Shown here: piece by piece, positions 8,207 to 16,069 of the stretch
Position numbering within the stretch: the first letter of the stretch is position 1
Layout of the letters: each line of letters starts with the position of its first letter
Assembly: GCA_019112785.1 (NCBI GenBank)
Contig: DXIQ01000035.1
Coordinates: 1-49,794 of the forward strand
Length of the DNA stretch: 49,794 nt
DNA from: Candidatus Blautia stercorigallinarum
Lineage (GTDB): Bacteria; Bacillota; Clostridia; Lachnospirales; Lachnospiraceae
Direction: 5' to 3'
Made by a program: the position numbers and the translations under genes
The notes under the pieces: model-generated
What the model was told of the DNA's origin: nothing
What the model saw: the letters and a program-made list of their open reading frames with translations, nothing else
The model's database searches: none

Positions 8207-8734
8207 TCAGTGTTCTGTGCTTTGCTTTCCCGGGATTCCCGCTGTTCTCCCCGGATAGATTGCCTTTTCCAGAGCTTTCACCAGGATTACTCCCACAATA
8301 GATGGAACCAGCTGTCCTACGCAGAGATTTACCGCCATCAGCGGATAGGGCATGGAAAGGAAATATGACAGATAGGTAGCTACTCCCAGACCAGGTACCA
8401 GTATGATCGGCACAGCGATCAGGAACTTGTTCCAGTTTTTCCTGCGGATCAGCACGATACAGGCCGCTGCTGTCATGCCGACGATACAGCCGCCCAGCAT
8501 ATCCACGATGCCGAATCCTCCGAATAACATATTTGATATAAAATTGGCGAGACCAAGGGGTAAAACCAGGAACGGAAATAGATAGGCAAGGGCATACAGG
8601 GCCGTGGCAATACGGATCTGATATGCCCCGAAAGAAAAGCTTTGGGTAAAATAGAGAATAACAATGTACATTGCCATTACCATTGCAGAAAAAGTCATCT
8701 TCTGCACCCGGCTCATTTTTGCAAGATTATCCAT
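8207..8734 (-). CDS. queT: QueT-family queuosine precursor transporter
   Basis: The 175-residue protein is very hydrophobic with about five membrane segments and matches the QueT family. QueT proteins are substrate-binding (S) subunits of ECF-type vitamin transporters that take up queuosine precursors such as preQ1. The ECF ATPases and T subunit are not in the window. The gene follows directly on a preQ1-I riboswitch (8754-8866), which is what identifies the substrate class. It begins an operon with queF and queC. The start has a GGAGG site eight bases upstream. Confidence 0.92.
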   Translation of the reverse strand: MDNLAKMSRVQKMTFSAMVMAMYIVILYFTQSFSFGAYQIRIATALYALAYLFPFLVLPLGLANFISNMLFGGFGIVDMLGGCIVGMTAAACIVLIRRKNWNKFLIAVPIILVPGLGVATYLSYFLSMPYPLMAVNLCVGQLVPSIVGVILVKALEKAIYPGRTAGIPGKQSTEH

Positions 8735-8753
8735 ATTCGTTCACCTCCAAACA

Positions 8754-8797
8754 GAAAAAACGGAACTGCCACAATCACTTAAATGTGACAGTTCCGT
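8754..8797 (-). terminator. Riboswitch terminator hairpin before queT
   Basis: On the minus strand CGGAACTGTCACA pairs with TGTGGCAGTTCCG (one mismatch) and is followed by TTTTTT. It lies between the preQ1 aptamer and the queT ribosome site, so it is the expected expression platform: ligand binding would favour it and stop transcription. An alternative pairing between ACAAC (near 8821) and GTTGT (near 8803) could act as antiterminator. Confidence 0.8.
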
Positions 8798-8824
8798 GTC
8801 AACAACGATTAATTCTTTATGTTG

Positions 8825-8866
8825 TCCCTAGTTTTGTTTAATGACAGGATGGTCTCGAACTGTCAA
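8825..8866 (-). promoter_or_regulatory. preQ1-I riboswitch aptamer
   Basis: On the minus strand a TGACAG/CTGTCA stem encloses the loop TTCGAGACCATC and is followed by an A-rich tail ending AAACAAAACTAGGG. This is the layout of the class I preQ1 aptamer: a small hairpin whose loop forms a pseudoknot with the A-rich tail, close to the Thermoanaerobacter tengcongensis example. It precedes queT-queF-queC, so excess preQ1 should lower both uptake and synthesis. Confidence 0.85.
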
Positions 8867-8912
8867 TTCCATATCTGGAAGTAACTGATGTCTGTAGTTC
8901 AGACGAATATGT

Positions 8913-8941
8913 ATTATACCGGATTTTCCCGGATACTGCAA
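8913..8941 (-). promoter_or_regulatory. Promoter of the queT-queF-queC operon
   Basis: TTGCAG (8936-8941) and TATAAT (8913-8918) on the minus strand have a 17-base spacer. Transcription would begin near 8905 and cross the preQ1 aptamer. Confidence 0.75.
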
Positions 8942-8989
8942 GTATTTCTTGACAGACAATATCTTTCCCCTCCGTGTACAAGGGTATAT

Positions 8990-9520
8990 TTATCTGAAGA
9001 TCAGATAGATCATATCTGCGCACAACAGAACAGCCAGGATCAGAGAAACTATCTGCACAACTCTCTGGGGCATTTTCCGGACGCCTTTTTCAAAAAGCGG
9101 CTGGAGGATGTAGAGAAAGACCATGCCTCCGATTCCGAAGCGTATACTGGGATTTAAAGCAACCCTTCCCTGAAAATTAAAAGAAAATCTGGTGTAGTCC
9201 CACATCCACTCTCCTCTTGTAGCCTCCATAATATAGCTGGCCGCCAGTTCTACCACTGTAGTGATCGCCACGATCCCGAGAAAAACCAGGACCGGCGTGA
9301 TATTCAGCTTTCCTACCCGTATCTTTCTCTTCATCAGCCATCCCAGGGAGAAAAGGAGGATCAGCGCCCCAAAACCGTAGATCACACAGTAAGGGCCAAA
9401 GAGTACGCCTCTGTTGGAAAATCCCCATTGGTATACCACAACCTCCAGAAATACTTCATAGCACCAGCCGATAATAGAATACAACATAAAATATAAAAAA
9501 TATTCTTGTACCTTTTTCAA
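8990..9520 (-). CDS. Putative ABC-transporter type IV (CmpB-like) membrane protein
   Basis: The 176-residue integral membrane protein has about five hydrophobic segments. The GWCYEVFLE and NRGVLFGPYCVIYGFGAL motifs are those of the putative ABC-transporter type IV family (PF06541), whose function is not established. The start codon is TTG (9518-9520), chosen because AAGGAG lies seven bases upstream and no ATG precedes it. It follows the small unknown gene at 9532-9810 by 11 bases, so the two are probably cotranscribed. It has no recognisable ATPase partner here. Confidence 0.78.
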   Translation of the reverse strand: MKKVQEYFLYFMLYSIIGWCYEVFLEVVVYQWGFSNRGVLFGPYCVIYGFGALILLFSLGWLMKRKIRVGKLNITPVLVFLGIVAITTVVELAASYIMEATRGEWMWDYTRFSFNFQGRVALNPSIRFGIGGMVFLYILQPLFEKGVRKMPQRVVQIVSLILAVLLCADMIYLIFR

Positions 9521-9531
9521 GTTTCTTCTCC

Positions 9532-9810
9532 TTACTGCAGATCCTCTCTGGTAATTTCTATAGACGGATAGTGAGGAAGAGTTGTCAGATCCATATCTAA
9601 CGGCACACTGTAGACCATATAATAGTTCTCAGGATTTTTCTCCGATAACTCCTGAAGTTTCTGTCTTGCAAGCGCCTTCTCTTCCGTGGCGAAAACTACA
9701 GATACCACTCCTGTTTTTTCGCCTTTTTCTTCTTCTACGCTGCCGCATAAGATCAGTTTCAGCTTTCCCTCTCCTTCCAGTCCCATTTTCACATAATCTT
9801 GATAATCCAT
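9532..9810 (-). CDS. Small protein of unknown function
   Basis: I do not recognise this 92-residue acidic protein. It has no membrane segment, signal peptide or metal motif. Its middle part (VVSVVFATEEKALARQKLQEL) could form a small alpha/beta fold. An AGGAGGGG ribosome site and tight linkage to the downstream membrane protein gene (11 bases) show that it is a real gene. The context suggests a partner of that protein, but this is inference only. Confidence 0.65.
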   Translation of the reverse strand: MDYQDYVKMGLEGEGKLKLILCGSVEEEKGEKTGVVSVVFATEEKALARQKLQELSEKNPENYYMVYSVPLDMDLTTLPHYPSIEITREDLQ

Positions 9811-9855
9811 ATATACCCCTCCTGTATCTTTTTTCTTACTTATATCTTCTCTTCT

Positions 9856-10221
9856 TCAGCGCACTACCGCCTGGCCTCCAAATACTGCCGCCACTCCTGC
9901 TGCCACGCTTAAGATCACATACAGCAGGGCCGTCACTGTATTCCCGCCCTTTATCAGATCTCCTGTTTCCAGAGCAAAGGAAGAAAATGTGGTAAAGCCT
10001 CCGCAAATCCCAACCTTTAAAAACAGTACTACCCGTGGATTCAGGGCATTGTTCTTCAAAGCCAATCCGGCGATCAGTCCGATGATAAAGGAGCCTAATA
10101 TGTTTATGGCAAAGGTTTTTACAGGGAAAGCCAGATTCTCATTTACAGGGATCAGCCCAATGAGATAACGGCAGACTGCTCCGATAAACCCGCCGGCGCC
10201 TACTACGATACATTCGATCAT
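9856..10221 (-). CDS. crcB: Fluoride ion channel Fluc
   Basis: The 121-residue protein has four membrane helices and the CrcB/Fluc signatures: GGFIGAVCRYLIG near the N terminus, the NILGSFIIG segment and GGFTTFSSF (the Phe-rich fluoride pore region). Fluc channels are antiparallel dimers that expel fluoride. Many Firmicutes have two adjacent crcB genes; only one is present here, so a homodimer is likely. I looked for a fluoride riboswitch upstream and did not find its conserved elements. Confidence 0.93.
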   Translation of the reverse strand: MIECIVVGAGGFIGAVCRYLIGLIPVNENLAFPVKTFAINILGSFIIGLIAGLALKNNALNPRVVLFLKVGICGGFTTFSSFALETGDLIKGGNTVTALLYVILSVAAGVAAVFGGQAVVR

Positions 10222-10309
10222 CTTTTTTCTCCTCCCTCAGGTTTCTTTCTATCTCCGATTCTATCATGAAAGCTTAGAAATGTCACTTTTTCCCGGCTAA
10301 TCACACAAA

Positions 10310-10359
10310 AACTGCCCCTGTTTGGCAAAATCCTCTTCTTTTGCTGAACAGGAGCAGTT
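10310..10359 (-). terminator. Terminator after metA
   Basis: A long hairpin pairs AACTGCCCCTGTT with AACAGGAGCAGTT (one mismatch) plus an inner GCAAAA/TTTTGC stem. On the minus strand it is followed by TTTTTG. It isolates metA from crcB. Confidence 0.8.
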
Positions 10360-10410
10360 CATATAAGTATAATCCTCAATGGGAATATCCGCAATACGCA
10401 GCAATTTTAA

Positions 10411-11340
10411 TCATCTTGAAAAATCAGGGGTCCCCGCCATATCATAAGGCGTTACCTGATATACATAGTAGTTCAGCCAGTTTGTATACAGATTGTTGGC
10501 ATGGGCTCTCCACAGAAGCAGAGGCTTGTTTTCCGGGTTATTATCTGGATAATAATTCTTTGGCATGTCAATAGGCAGGCCTTTGGCCAGATCTCTTTTG
10601 TATTCCTGATCCAGGGTCACCCGGTCATATTCCGGATGTCCCATAACGAAAATCTGGCGGCCTCCCTGAGCCATAGCCAGGAACACTCCGGCTTCCTCGG
10701 ACTCTGCCAAAACTGTCAGCGCCTTGCAGTTATGGATATCTTCTGCAGGCACTTCTGTATGACGGGAATGAGGTGCAAGGAATACGTCGTCAAATCCCCT
10801 TACCAGAGGAATCTTCCGGTTCATGACTTTATGGTAAAACAGTCCGAAAACTTTATGGTCCATCATCCTTTTTTGTAAACCGTAGTGATAATACAGACCG
10901 GCCTGGGCAGCCCAGCACAGATAGATGGTAGAAGTCACATTGGTTTTTGTCCACTCCATGATCTCTTTCATCTCTTCCCAGTAATCCACTTCTTCAAACT
11001 CCATCTGTTCCACCGGCGCGCCGGTAATGATCATTCCATCATACTTATGATCCTTCACTTCATCAAAGGTCTGATAGAACTTATTCAGATGGCTGGTGGC
11101 TGTATTCTTGGAAGTATGGCTCTTTACCATCATAAAAGAAACATCCACCTGGAGAGGGGTATTAGAAAGAGAACGGAGCAGCTGCAGCTCTGTCTCTTCT
11201 TTTAAAGGCATAAGATTCAGAATGAGAATCTGTATAGGGCGGATATCCTGATGTACCGCCCGGTTTTCATCCATGACAAATATATTTTCTTTTTCCAGGA
11301 TCTCCTTGACCGGAAGATCGCTCTGTATCTTAATCGGCAT
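10411..11340 (-). CDS. metA: Homoserine O-acetyltransferase (MetA type)
   Basis: MetA activates homoserine for methionine synthesis. The 309 residues match the family length. The nucleophile Cys142 lies in IYLCWAAQAG and His235-Pro-Glu237 in MGHPEYD. Residue 111 is Glu (GAPVEQMEF); in Bacillus cereus MetA a Glu here directs the use of acetyl-CoA, whereas Gly in E. coli directs succinyl-CoA. I therefore call it an acetyltransferase (EC 2.3.1.31) despite the common succinyltransferase label. It has its own promoter and terminator. No SAM riboswitch or T-box was seen in the short leader. Confidence 0.94.
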   Translation of the reverse strand: MPIKIQSDLPVKEILEKENIFVMDENRAVHQDIRPIQILILNLMPLKEETELQLLRSLSNTPLQVDVSFMMVKSHTSKNTATSHLNKFYQTFDEVKDHKYDGMIITGAPVEQMEFEEVDYWEEMKEIMEWTKTNVTSTIYLCWAAQAGLYYHYGLQKRMMDHKVFGLFYHKVMNRKIPLVRGFDDVFLAPHSRHTEVPAEDIHNCKALTVLAESEEAGVFLAMAQGGRQIFVMGHPEYDRVTLDQEYKRDLAKGLPIDMPKNYYPDNNPENKPLLLWRAHANNLYTNWLNYYVYQVTPYDMAGTPDFSR

Positions 11341-11390
11341 ATTTTCTCCTCACCTTTCTGTGTATCTTTTTGTGATATTCATATTTCACT

Positions 11391-11419
11391 ATTTTACAAC
11401 CAACAGAGTATTCCTGCAA
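11391..11419 (-). promoter_or_regulatory. Promoter of metA
   Basis: TTGCAG (11414-11419) and TAAAAT (11391-11396) on the minus strand have a 17-base spacer. The resulting leader of roughly 45 bases is too short for a known methionine riboswitch. Confidence 0.6.
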
Positions 11420-11477
11420 GTCCCCGTCTGCTCCTGCATCGCTGCAGTTTGACCCGCTCCATCACCCTGCTGCCGCC

Positions 11478-13037
11478 CTACATCAAAGGGGCAAAGAGCC
11501 GCAGGATCTTTCCCAGAGCTCTGGTGCCCAGTGTCAGCTTTTTATAATCGGAAACCTGGATCCTGATACATTTCTCCAGGGTCTCCTGAAAATCTTTTTC
11601 TATATATTGTATCTGAGAATTCCGGTACATGAAAAGCCCGCACTCAAAATGGTGATAAAAACTCCTGTAATCCAGATTTATGGTTCCCACAGTAGCCTTC
11701 TCGTCATCTGACACAAAGACTTTTGCATGGACAAAGCCCGGTTTATATTCATAGATCTCTACACCTGCTTCCAGAAGTTCGTTATAATAGGTCTTTGCCA
11801 GGGCAAAGGCCGTCTTTTTATCAGGGATATGGGGCATGATGATCCGGACTTCTACTCCTCGTTTGGCTGCATAGATCAGGGTCATAAGAAATTCATGATC
11901 CAGGATCAGATATGGGGTCATAATATGGACATAATCCTTTGCCGTATTCAGGATATCCATGTACACCTGTTTTCCCACTCTCTCGCTGCCATAAGGGCGG
12001 GAACCATAGGGGATCACAAAGCCGTCATTGGGCATAGAAAATTCCCGGGGTGTCCTGTAGCGCTGATAATCTTCCGGTCTTTTTTCCCAAACATTCCACA
12101 TTTCCAGGAACATATAAGTAAAGTTTTCCACAGCCTTCCCCTTGATCATCACTGCCGTGTCCTTCCAGTGGCCAAACCGCAGTTTGCGGTTAATATATTC
12201 ATCTGCCAGGTTCGTTCCGCCGGTAAAGGCAGTTTTTCCGTCAATGAGCAGGATCTTCCGGTGGTCTCTGTTATTATAATGAGTGGAAAACACCGGTTTG
12301 ATAGGGGCGAACATTTTGCAGGCGATCCCTTCTTTTTCCAGAAGTTCCGGATAAAAATAGGGAAGCAGGGACAGAACACAGGTTCCGTCATACATTACCC
12401 GGACCTCTACTCCTTCTTTTACTTTCTCTTTCAGGATATCCAGGATACTCTCCCACATTTCTCCTTCCGCTATAATAAAGAATTCCAGAAAAATAAACTT
12501 CTCCGCCTTTTTCAGCTCAGACAGGATATCTTCATACTGATAATCTCCCAGAGCATAATACTTCACTGAAGTATGGTCATACACAGGGGAATCTGCATAC
12601 CCGGACAGATAATCTGCCAGATGAGCAGTCTGGGGATCTGTCATCCGAAGCCTTTCTTTAACTTCCGGCTTCTGTGTTACATATTTCCTGGTTTCTTCAG
12701 ATAATTCTGTCAGCCGCTTATAGATCAGTCTCGTACCCGGCTGCATAGTAAAATACAGATAAAGAAGGGATCCCACTACCGGCAGCACAATGATAGGAAG
12801 CATCCATACAAGCTTAAAATCCGGGATTCCCCTGGCATTATATAAGTAGATCACCACACTGGCGCTGATAATAATAAAAAAGCCATACAGCACAAAGCTG
12901 TAATCACTGAGAAATATAAACCCTCCTAAAATCAGGGCAAACTGGATAAGAAAGGCTGCCGCCACCACCAATGTCCTGCCATAGATGATCTTTCTCACCT
13001 TTTTCAGGCCTTCTGTTTTAATTTCGTTTTTCTGCAT
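11478..13037 (-). CDS. cls: Cardiolipin synthase
   Basis: This phospholipase D-superfamily enzyme of 519 residues joins two phosphatidylglycerol molecules to cardiolipin at the membrane. Three hydrophobic segments (about 22-44, 49-66, 76-97) are followed by two PLD domains. The first HKD motif is His259-Lys261-Asp266 (HRKILLID) and the second is His439-Lys441-Asp446 (HAKVFVSD). Length and layout are typical of Firmicute Cls. It lies 74 bases after the ligase gene on the same strand, with no clear terminator between them. Confidence 0.95.
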   Translation of the reverse strand: MQKNEIKTEGLKKVRKIIYGRTLVVAAAFLIQFALILGGFIFLSDYSFVLYGFFIIISASVVIYLYNARGIPDFKLVWMLPIIVLPVVGSLLYLYFTMQPGTRLIYKRLTELSEETRKYVTQKPEVKERLRMTDPQTAHLADYLSGYADSPVYDHTSVKYYALGDYQYEDILSELKKAEKFIFLEFFIIAEGEMWESILDILKEKVKEGVEVRVMYDGTCVLSLLPYFYPELLEKEGIACKMFAPIKPVFSTHYNNRDHRKILLIDGKTAFTGGTNLADEYINRKLRFGHWKDTAVMIKGKAVENFTYMFLEMWNVWEKRPEDYQRYRTPREFSMPNDGFVIPYGSRPYGSERVGKQVYMDILNTAKDYVHIMTPYLILDHEFLMTLIYAAKRGVEVRIIMPHIPDKKTAFALAKTYYNELLEAGVEIYEYKPGFVHAKVFVSDDEKATVGTINLDYRSFYHHFECGLFMYRNSQIQYIEKDFQETLEKCIRIQVSDYKKLTLGTRALGKILRLFAPLM

Positions 13038-13111
13038 CTGTTTCCCGTCCTTTATATTTAAGAGAAAAATCCCTCTTCTGCGTCTTTGTCATGCTGTCCT
13101 TTTCCTGTCTT

Positions 13112-15070
13112 TTATGATTCCTCTTCCGCCATATGGAGAAAATCTTCTTCTGACAGGATCGGTATCTCCAGCTCCCTGGCCTTTTTGTTTTTGGAAGAGT
13201 TGGATGTCACATCATTATTAATAAGATAATCTGTCTTGGAAGTAACGCTTCCAGTAACTTTTCCTCCACGCTGTTCAATGTATTCTTTCAACTCAGCCCG
13301 GTTGGCAAAATGGTTTACACTGCCGGTGATCACAAACTGTTTTCCTTCCAGAGTAAGGCGGTTCTCCTGTTTTACCTCTTCCAATTCCAGATGAGAGAGG
13401 AGATGACGGAACTTTTTCATCTTTTCTTCATCTGCAAAATACTCCGTGTAGGACTTGGCGATCACTGGACCGATCCCTTCTATGCCGCTGATCTCTTCTG
13501 CCGTGGCATGGATCATTTTTTCCAGATCATAGTCAAATTCTTTACAGATCACTTTCGCGTTGGCAAGACCGATATTGGCGATCCCCAGACTGTAAAGCAG
13601 CCGGGGCAAAGTCGTATGCCTTGCCCGTTCCAGACTTGCCATAAGATTGTCAAAGGATTTCTCCCCAAAGCCTTCCATATTTACGATCTCTTCCCGGTAC
13701 TTTCCGATCTCAAAGATATCTCCGAAATCTTTGATAAAGCCTTTCAGGATAAATTTCTCCAGAGTAGCCTCAGACAGACCATCGATATTCATAGCGTCCC
13801 GGCTGACAAAAAGGGTGAAAGATTTGATCTTCTTCGCCTGACAGTCAGGATTCATACAGTAAAGAGATTCTACTTCATTTGTTTTGATCACTCTGGCTTC
13901 CTTTCCGCATACCGGACAGGTATCCGGGATCTCCAGATTTCCGCTGCGGGTAAGATTCTCTGCGATCTGAGGAATGATCATATTGGCTTTATAGACCTGG
14001 ATCTTATCCCCAATACCAAGCTGCAGTTCTTTCATAATACTGATATTATGAACGCTGGCCCGGCTGACAGTGGTCCCTTCCAGTTCTACCGGCTCAAAGA
14101 TAGCCACAGGATTGATCAGTCCGGTTCTGGAAGGACTCCATTCAATCTCTTTCAGTGTGGTTTCCCGTATTTCATCTTTCCATTTAAAGGCATAAGAATT
14201 TCTTGGAAACTTTGCAGTGGTCCCCAGAGAATCTCCATAAGCAATGTCATCATACAGGGCAACAAGTCCGTCTGAAGGAAAATCATTTTTAGCCACCTGA
14301 GTGGAAAAGTATTCCATTGCCTCATCTAAAGTATCTCTGGTCACTGACCGGTATTCCACCACTTCAAATCCCTGATCTTTCAGCCATTGGAACTGCTTTT
14401 CTCTGGAGTTCTGGAAATCTACACCCTGAGCCCTCACCAGGAAGAAAGCATAAAAATGAACGTTTCTTCTGGCTGTGATCTCATTATTTAACTGGCGTAC
14501 AGAACCGCTGCACAGGTTTCGAGGATTCTTGTACCTGGCGTCTACATCTTCAATCTCTTCATTGATCTTTTCAAAATCCGAATAATTGATAATAGCCTCT
14601 CCCCGCAATACCAGATCTCCCTTAAAAGAAATCTGAAGAGGAATATTTTTAAAGACCCTGGCGTTGTTGGTAATAACCTCTCCCACTACGCCGTTTCCCC
14701 TGGTAACTGCTTTCTGGAGCTTTCCGTCTCCATAGGTCAGGACAATGGTCAGTCCATCCAGTTTCCAGGAAAGAAGCGTCTTATGATCCCCGATAAAATC
14801 CCGGAGAGCCTCTACGTCTTTGGTCTTATCCAGGGAAAGCATGGGAGTCTCATGGGCTTCTTTGGGCAGTTCATCCAATGCCTCATATCCCACAGAAACC
14901 GTGGGACTTCCCGCAAGGGTCACTCCTGTTTCTTTCTCCAGATTTTCCAATTCATCATACAGCTTATCATATTCAAAGTTACTCATGATCTCCCGGTCTT
15001 CCTGATAATAGGCCTTGGCAGCCTCCTGAAGCACAGGGATCAATTCTTTCATTCTCTCTATCTTATCCAT
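13112..15070 (-). CDS. ligA: NAD-dependent DNA ligase, divergent LigA type
   Basis: The 652-residue protein has the full LigA order: Ia and adenylation domain with the lysine nucleophile Lys103 (SWKLDG), OB fold, Cys4 zinc finger (CPVCGKEA...YCMNPDC), helix-hairpin-helix repeats and a C-terminal BRCT domain. It seals nicks using NAD+. Several core motifs differ from canonical LigA: TRGNGVVGEVIT where TRGDGTTGEDVT is usual, and NPRNLCSGSVRQLN where NPRNAAAGSLRQLD is usual. It may therefore be a second, accessory ligase. The start at 15070 has an AAAGGAG site; the open frame continues to 15391 but only by overlapping rluF. Confidence 0.92.
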   Translation of the reverse strand: MDKIERMKELIPVLQEAAKAYYQEDREIMSNFEYDKLYDELENLEKETGVTLAGSPTVSVGYEALDELPKEAHETPMLSLDKTKDVEALRDFIGDHKTLLSWKLDGLTIVLTYGDGKLQKAVTRGNGVVGEVITNNARVFKNIPLQISFKGDLVLRGEAIINYSDFEKINEEIEDVDARYKNPRNLCSGSVRQLNNEITARRNVHFYAFFLVRAQGVDFQNSREKQFQWLKDQGFEVVEYRSVTRDTLDEAMEYFSTQVAKNDFPSDGLVALYDDIAYGDSLGTTAKFPRNSYAFKWKDEIRETTLKEIEWSPSRTGLINPVAIFEPVELEGTTVSRASVHNISIMKELQLGIGDKIQVYKANMIIPQIAENLTRSGNLEIPDTCPVCGKEARVIKTNEVESLYCMNPDCQAKKIKSFTLFVSRDAMNIDGLSEATLEKFILKGFIKDFGDIFEIGKYREEIVNMEGFGEKSFDNLMASLERARHTTLPRLLYSLGIANIGLANAKVICKEFDYDLEKMIHATAEEISGIEGIGPVIAKSYTEYFADEEKMKKFRHLLSHLELEEVKQENRLTLEGKQFVITGSVNHFANRAELKEYIEQRGGKVTGSVTSKTDYLINNDVTSNSSKNKKARELEIPILSEEDFLHMAEEES

Positions 15071-15084
15071 CAGGGCTCTCTCCT

Positions 15085-15864
15085 TTAGCTCTTCTTTTTC
15101 TTCCCGGGGGTTCTGTATTTTCCCGGATTCTTTACAGGTTTTCCTCCCCGGAACACTTCCCGGACAGGAGGTTTCTCTTTCAGTGTTTTTTCCAGAAGCT
15201 CCAGCTCCCGGCCTTTGATCTCTCTTAAGCCTCCCACAGGCAGGTCTCCCAGACAGATATTCATGATCCTTACTCTTTTCAGAGTAACCACCTGATATCC
15301 CAGATACTCGCACATTCTCCGTATCTGCCGGTTCAGTCCCTGGGTCAGGACAATGGAAAATGATCTCTCCCCTGTTTTCCACACTCTGCATTCTCTGGTA
15401 ATGGTTCCCAGGATAGGTACTCCCCGGCTCATCCTGGAGATAAACCGGTCTGTAACAGGCTTATCTACCGTGACTTCATATTCCTTTTCGTGAAAATTTC
15501 CCGCCTTCATCATCCCGTTGGCCAGGTCTCCCCGGTTGGTGAGAAGAAGCAGTCCCTGGGAGTCCTTGTCCAGTCTTCCAGCATAGTATACCCGGACAGG
15601 GTAGTTTACATAAGAAATCACGTTATTTTTTACCTTTGTGTCTGTAGTACACTCCACCCCTCTGGGCTTGTGAAATGCAAGAAGGACTTTCTTCTCCGTC
15701 GGTTCAATTTTTTTTCCATCTATCCGTATCACGCAGGTCTCCTCTACCTGCATGCCGGGCACTGCTTTTACCTGATCTACTTCCACCCTTCCGGCTTCGA
15801 TCAGGCGGTCCGCCTCCCGGCGGGAACAGATACCCGCATCGCTGAGATATTTATTCAAACGCAT
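15085..15864 (-). CDS. rluF: 23S rRNA pseudouridine synthase, RluF type
   Basis: The 259-residue protein has an N-terminal S4 RNA-binding domain (about 1-50) and an RsuA/RluB/RluF catalytic domain with Asp99 in GRLDKDSQGL. The segments HEKEYEVTVDKP, GVPILGT and QGLNRQIRRMCEYLGY match RluF, which modifies U2604 of 23S rRNA, better than RluB. The C-terminal tail is basic, ending PGKKKKS. ligA starts 14 bases after the stop, so the two are cotranscribed. Confidence 0.9.
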   Translation of the reverse strand: MRLNKYLSDAGICSRREADRLIEAGRVEVDQVKAVPGMQVEETCVIRIDGKKIEPTEKKVLLAFHKPRGVECTTDTKVKNNVISYVNYPVRVYYAGRLDKDSQGLLLLTNRGDLANGMMKAGNFHEKEYEVTVDKPVTDRFISRMSRGVPILGTITRECRVWKTGERSFSIVLTQGLNRQIRRMCEYLGYQVVTLKRVRIMNICLGDLPVGGLREIKGRELELLEKTLKEKPPVREVFRGGKPVKNPGKYRTPGKKKKS

Positions 15865-15957
15865 ATCCTCTATCCTTCCTGTTATCTAATGAAATTTTAT
15901 TATACCGCAAAGCGGGGAGCCAAGCGAGCATTTATGTTCATTTGGCGACCGCCAGCG

Positions 15958-15982
15958 ATACTAGCCGCCCTGCGGCTAGTAT
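15958..15982. repeat. Perfect 11-bp hairpin upstream of rluF
   Basis: ATACTAGCCGC and GCGGCTAGTAT are separated by three bases. The hairpin sits between the divergent rluF and repeat-protein genes, preceded by other short G+C palindromes (CCGCAAAGCGG at 15905, GGCGACCGCC near 15944). There is no T-run, so it is not an ordinary terminator; it may be a remnant of a small dispersed palindromic element. Confidence 0.45.
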
Positions 15983-16005
15983 ACCACATTTGTTTCCTAC
16001 CTGTC

Positions 16006-16035
16006 TTGCTATTTCAGGTCCATTCAATGTATAAT
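16006..16035 (+). promoter_or_regulatory. Promoter of the cell-wall-binding repeat gene
   Basis: TTGCTA (16006-16011) and TATAAT (16030-16035) have an 18-base spacer. An AGAGGA ribosome site precedes the ATG at 16070. Confidence 0.6.
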
Positions 16036-16069
16036 AGAGGGACAAATATATGCAAAAGAGGATAAAGCA

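Noticed and set aside
10222-10310. Fluoride riboswitch upstream of crcB
   Set aside because: The conserved elements of the fluoride aptamer are not present on the minus strand.
11341-11420. SAM riboswitch or T-box upstream of metA
   Set aside because: The leader after the predicted promoter is only about 45 bases and lacks conserved motifs of either class.
13310-14275. 321-codon plus-strand frame opposite ligA
   Set aside because: A shadow of a well-supported gene on the other strand, without a ribosome site or recognisable domain. The same applies to the frames at 3578-4321 (minus), 11727-12569, 23220-23930, 26235-27014 (minus) and 37375-38325.
15071-15391. 107-codon N-terminal extension of LigA
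   Set aside because: It overlaps rluF in another frame, has no LigA homology, and a good ribosome site precedes the ATG at 15070.
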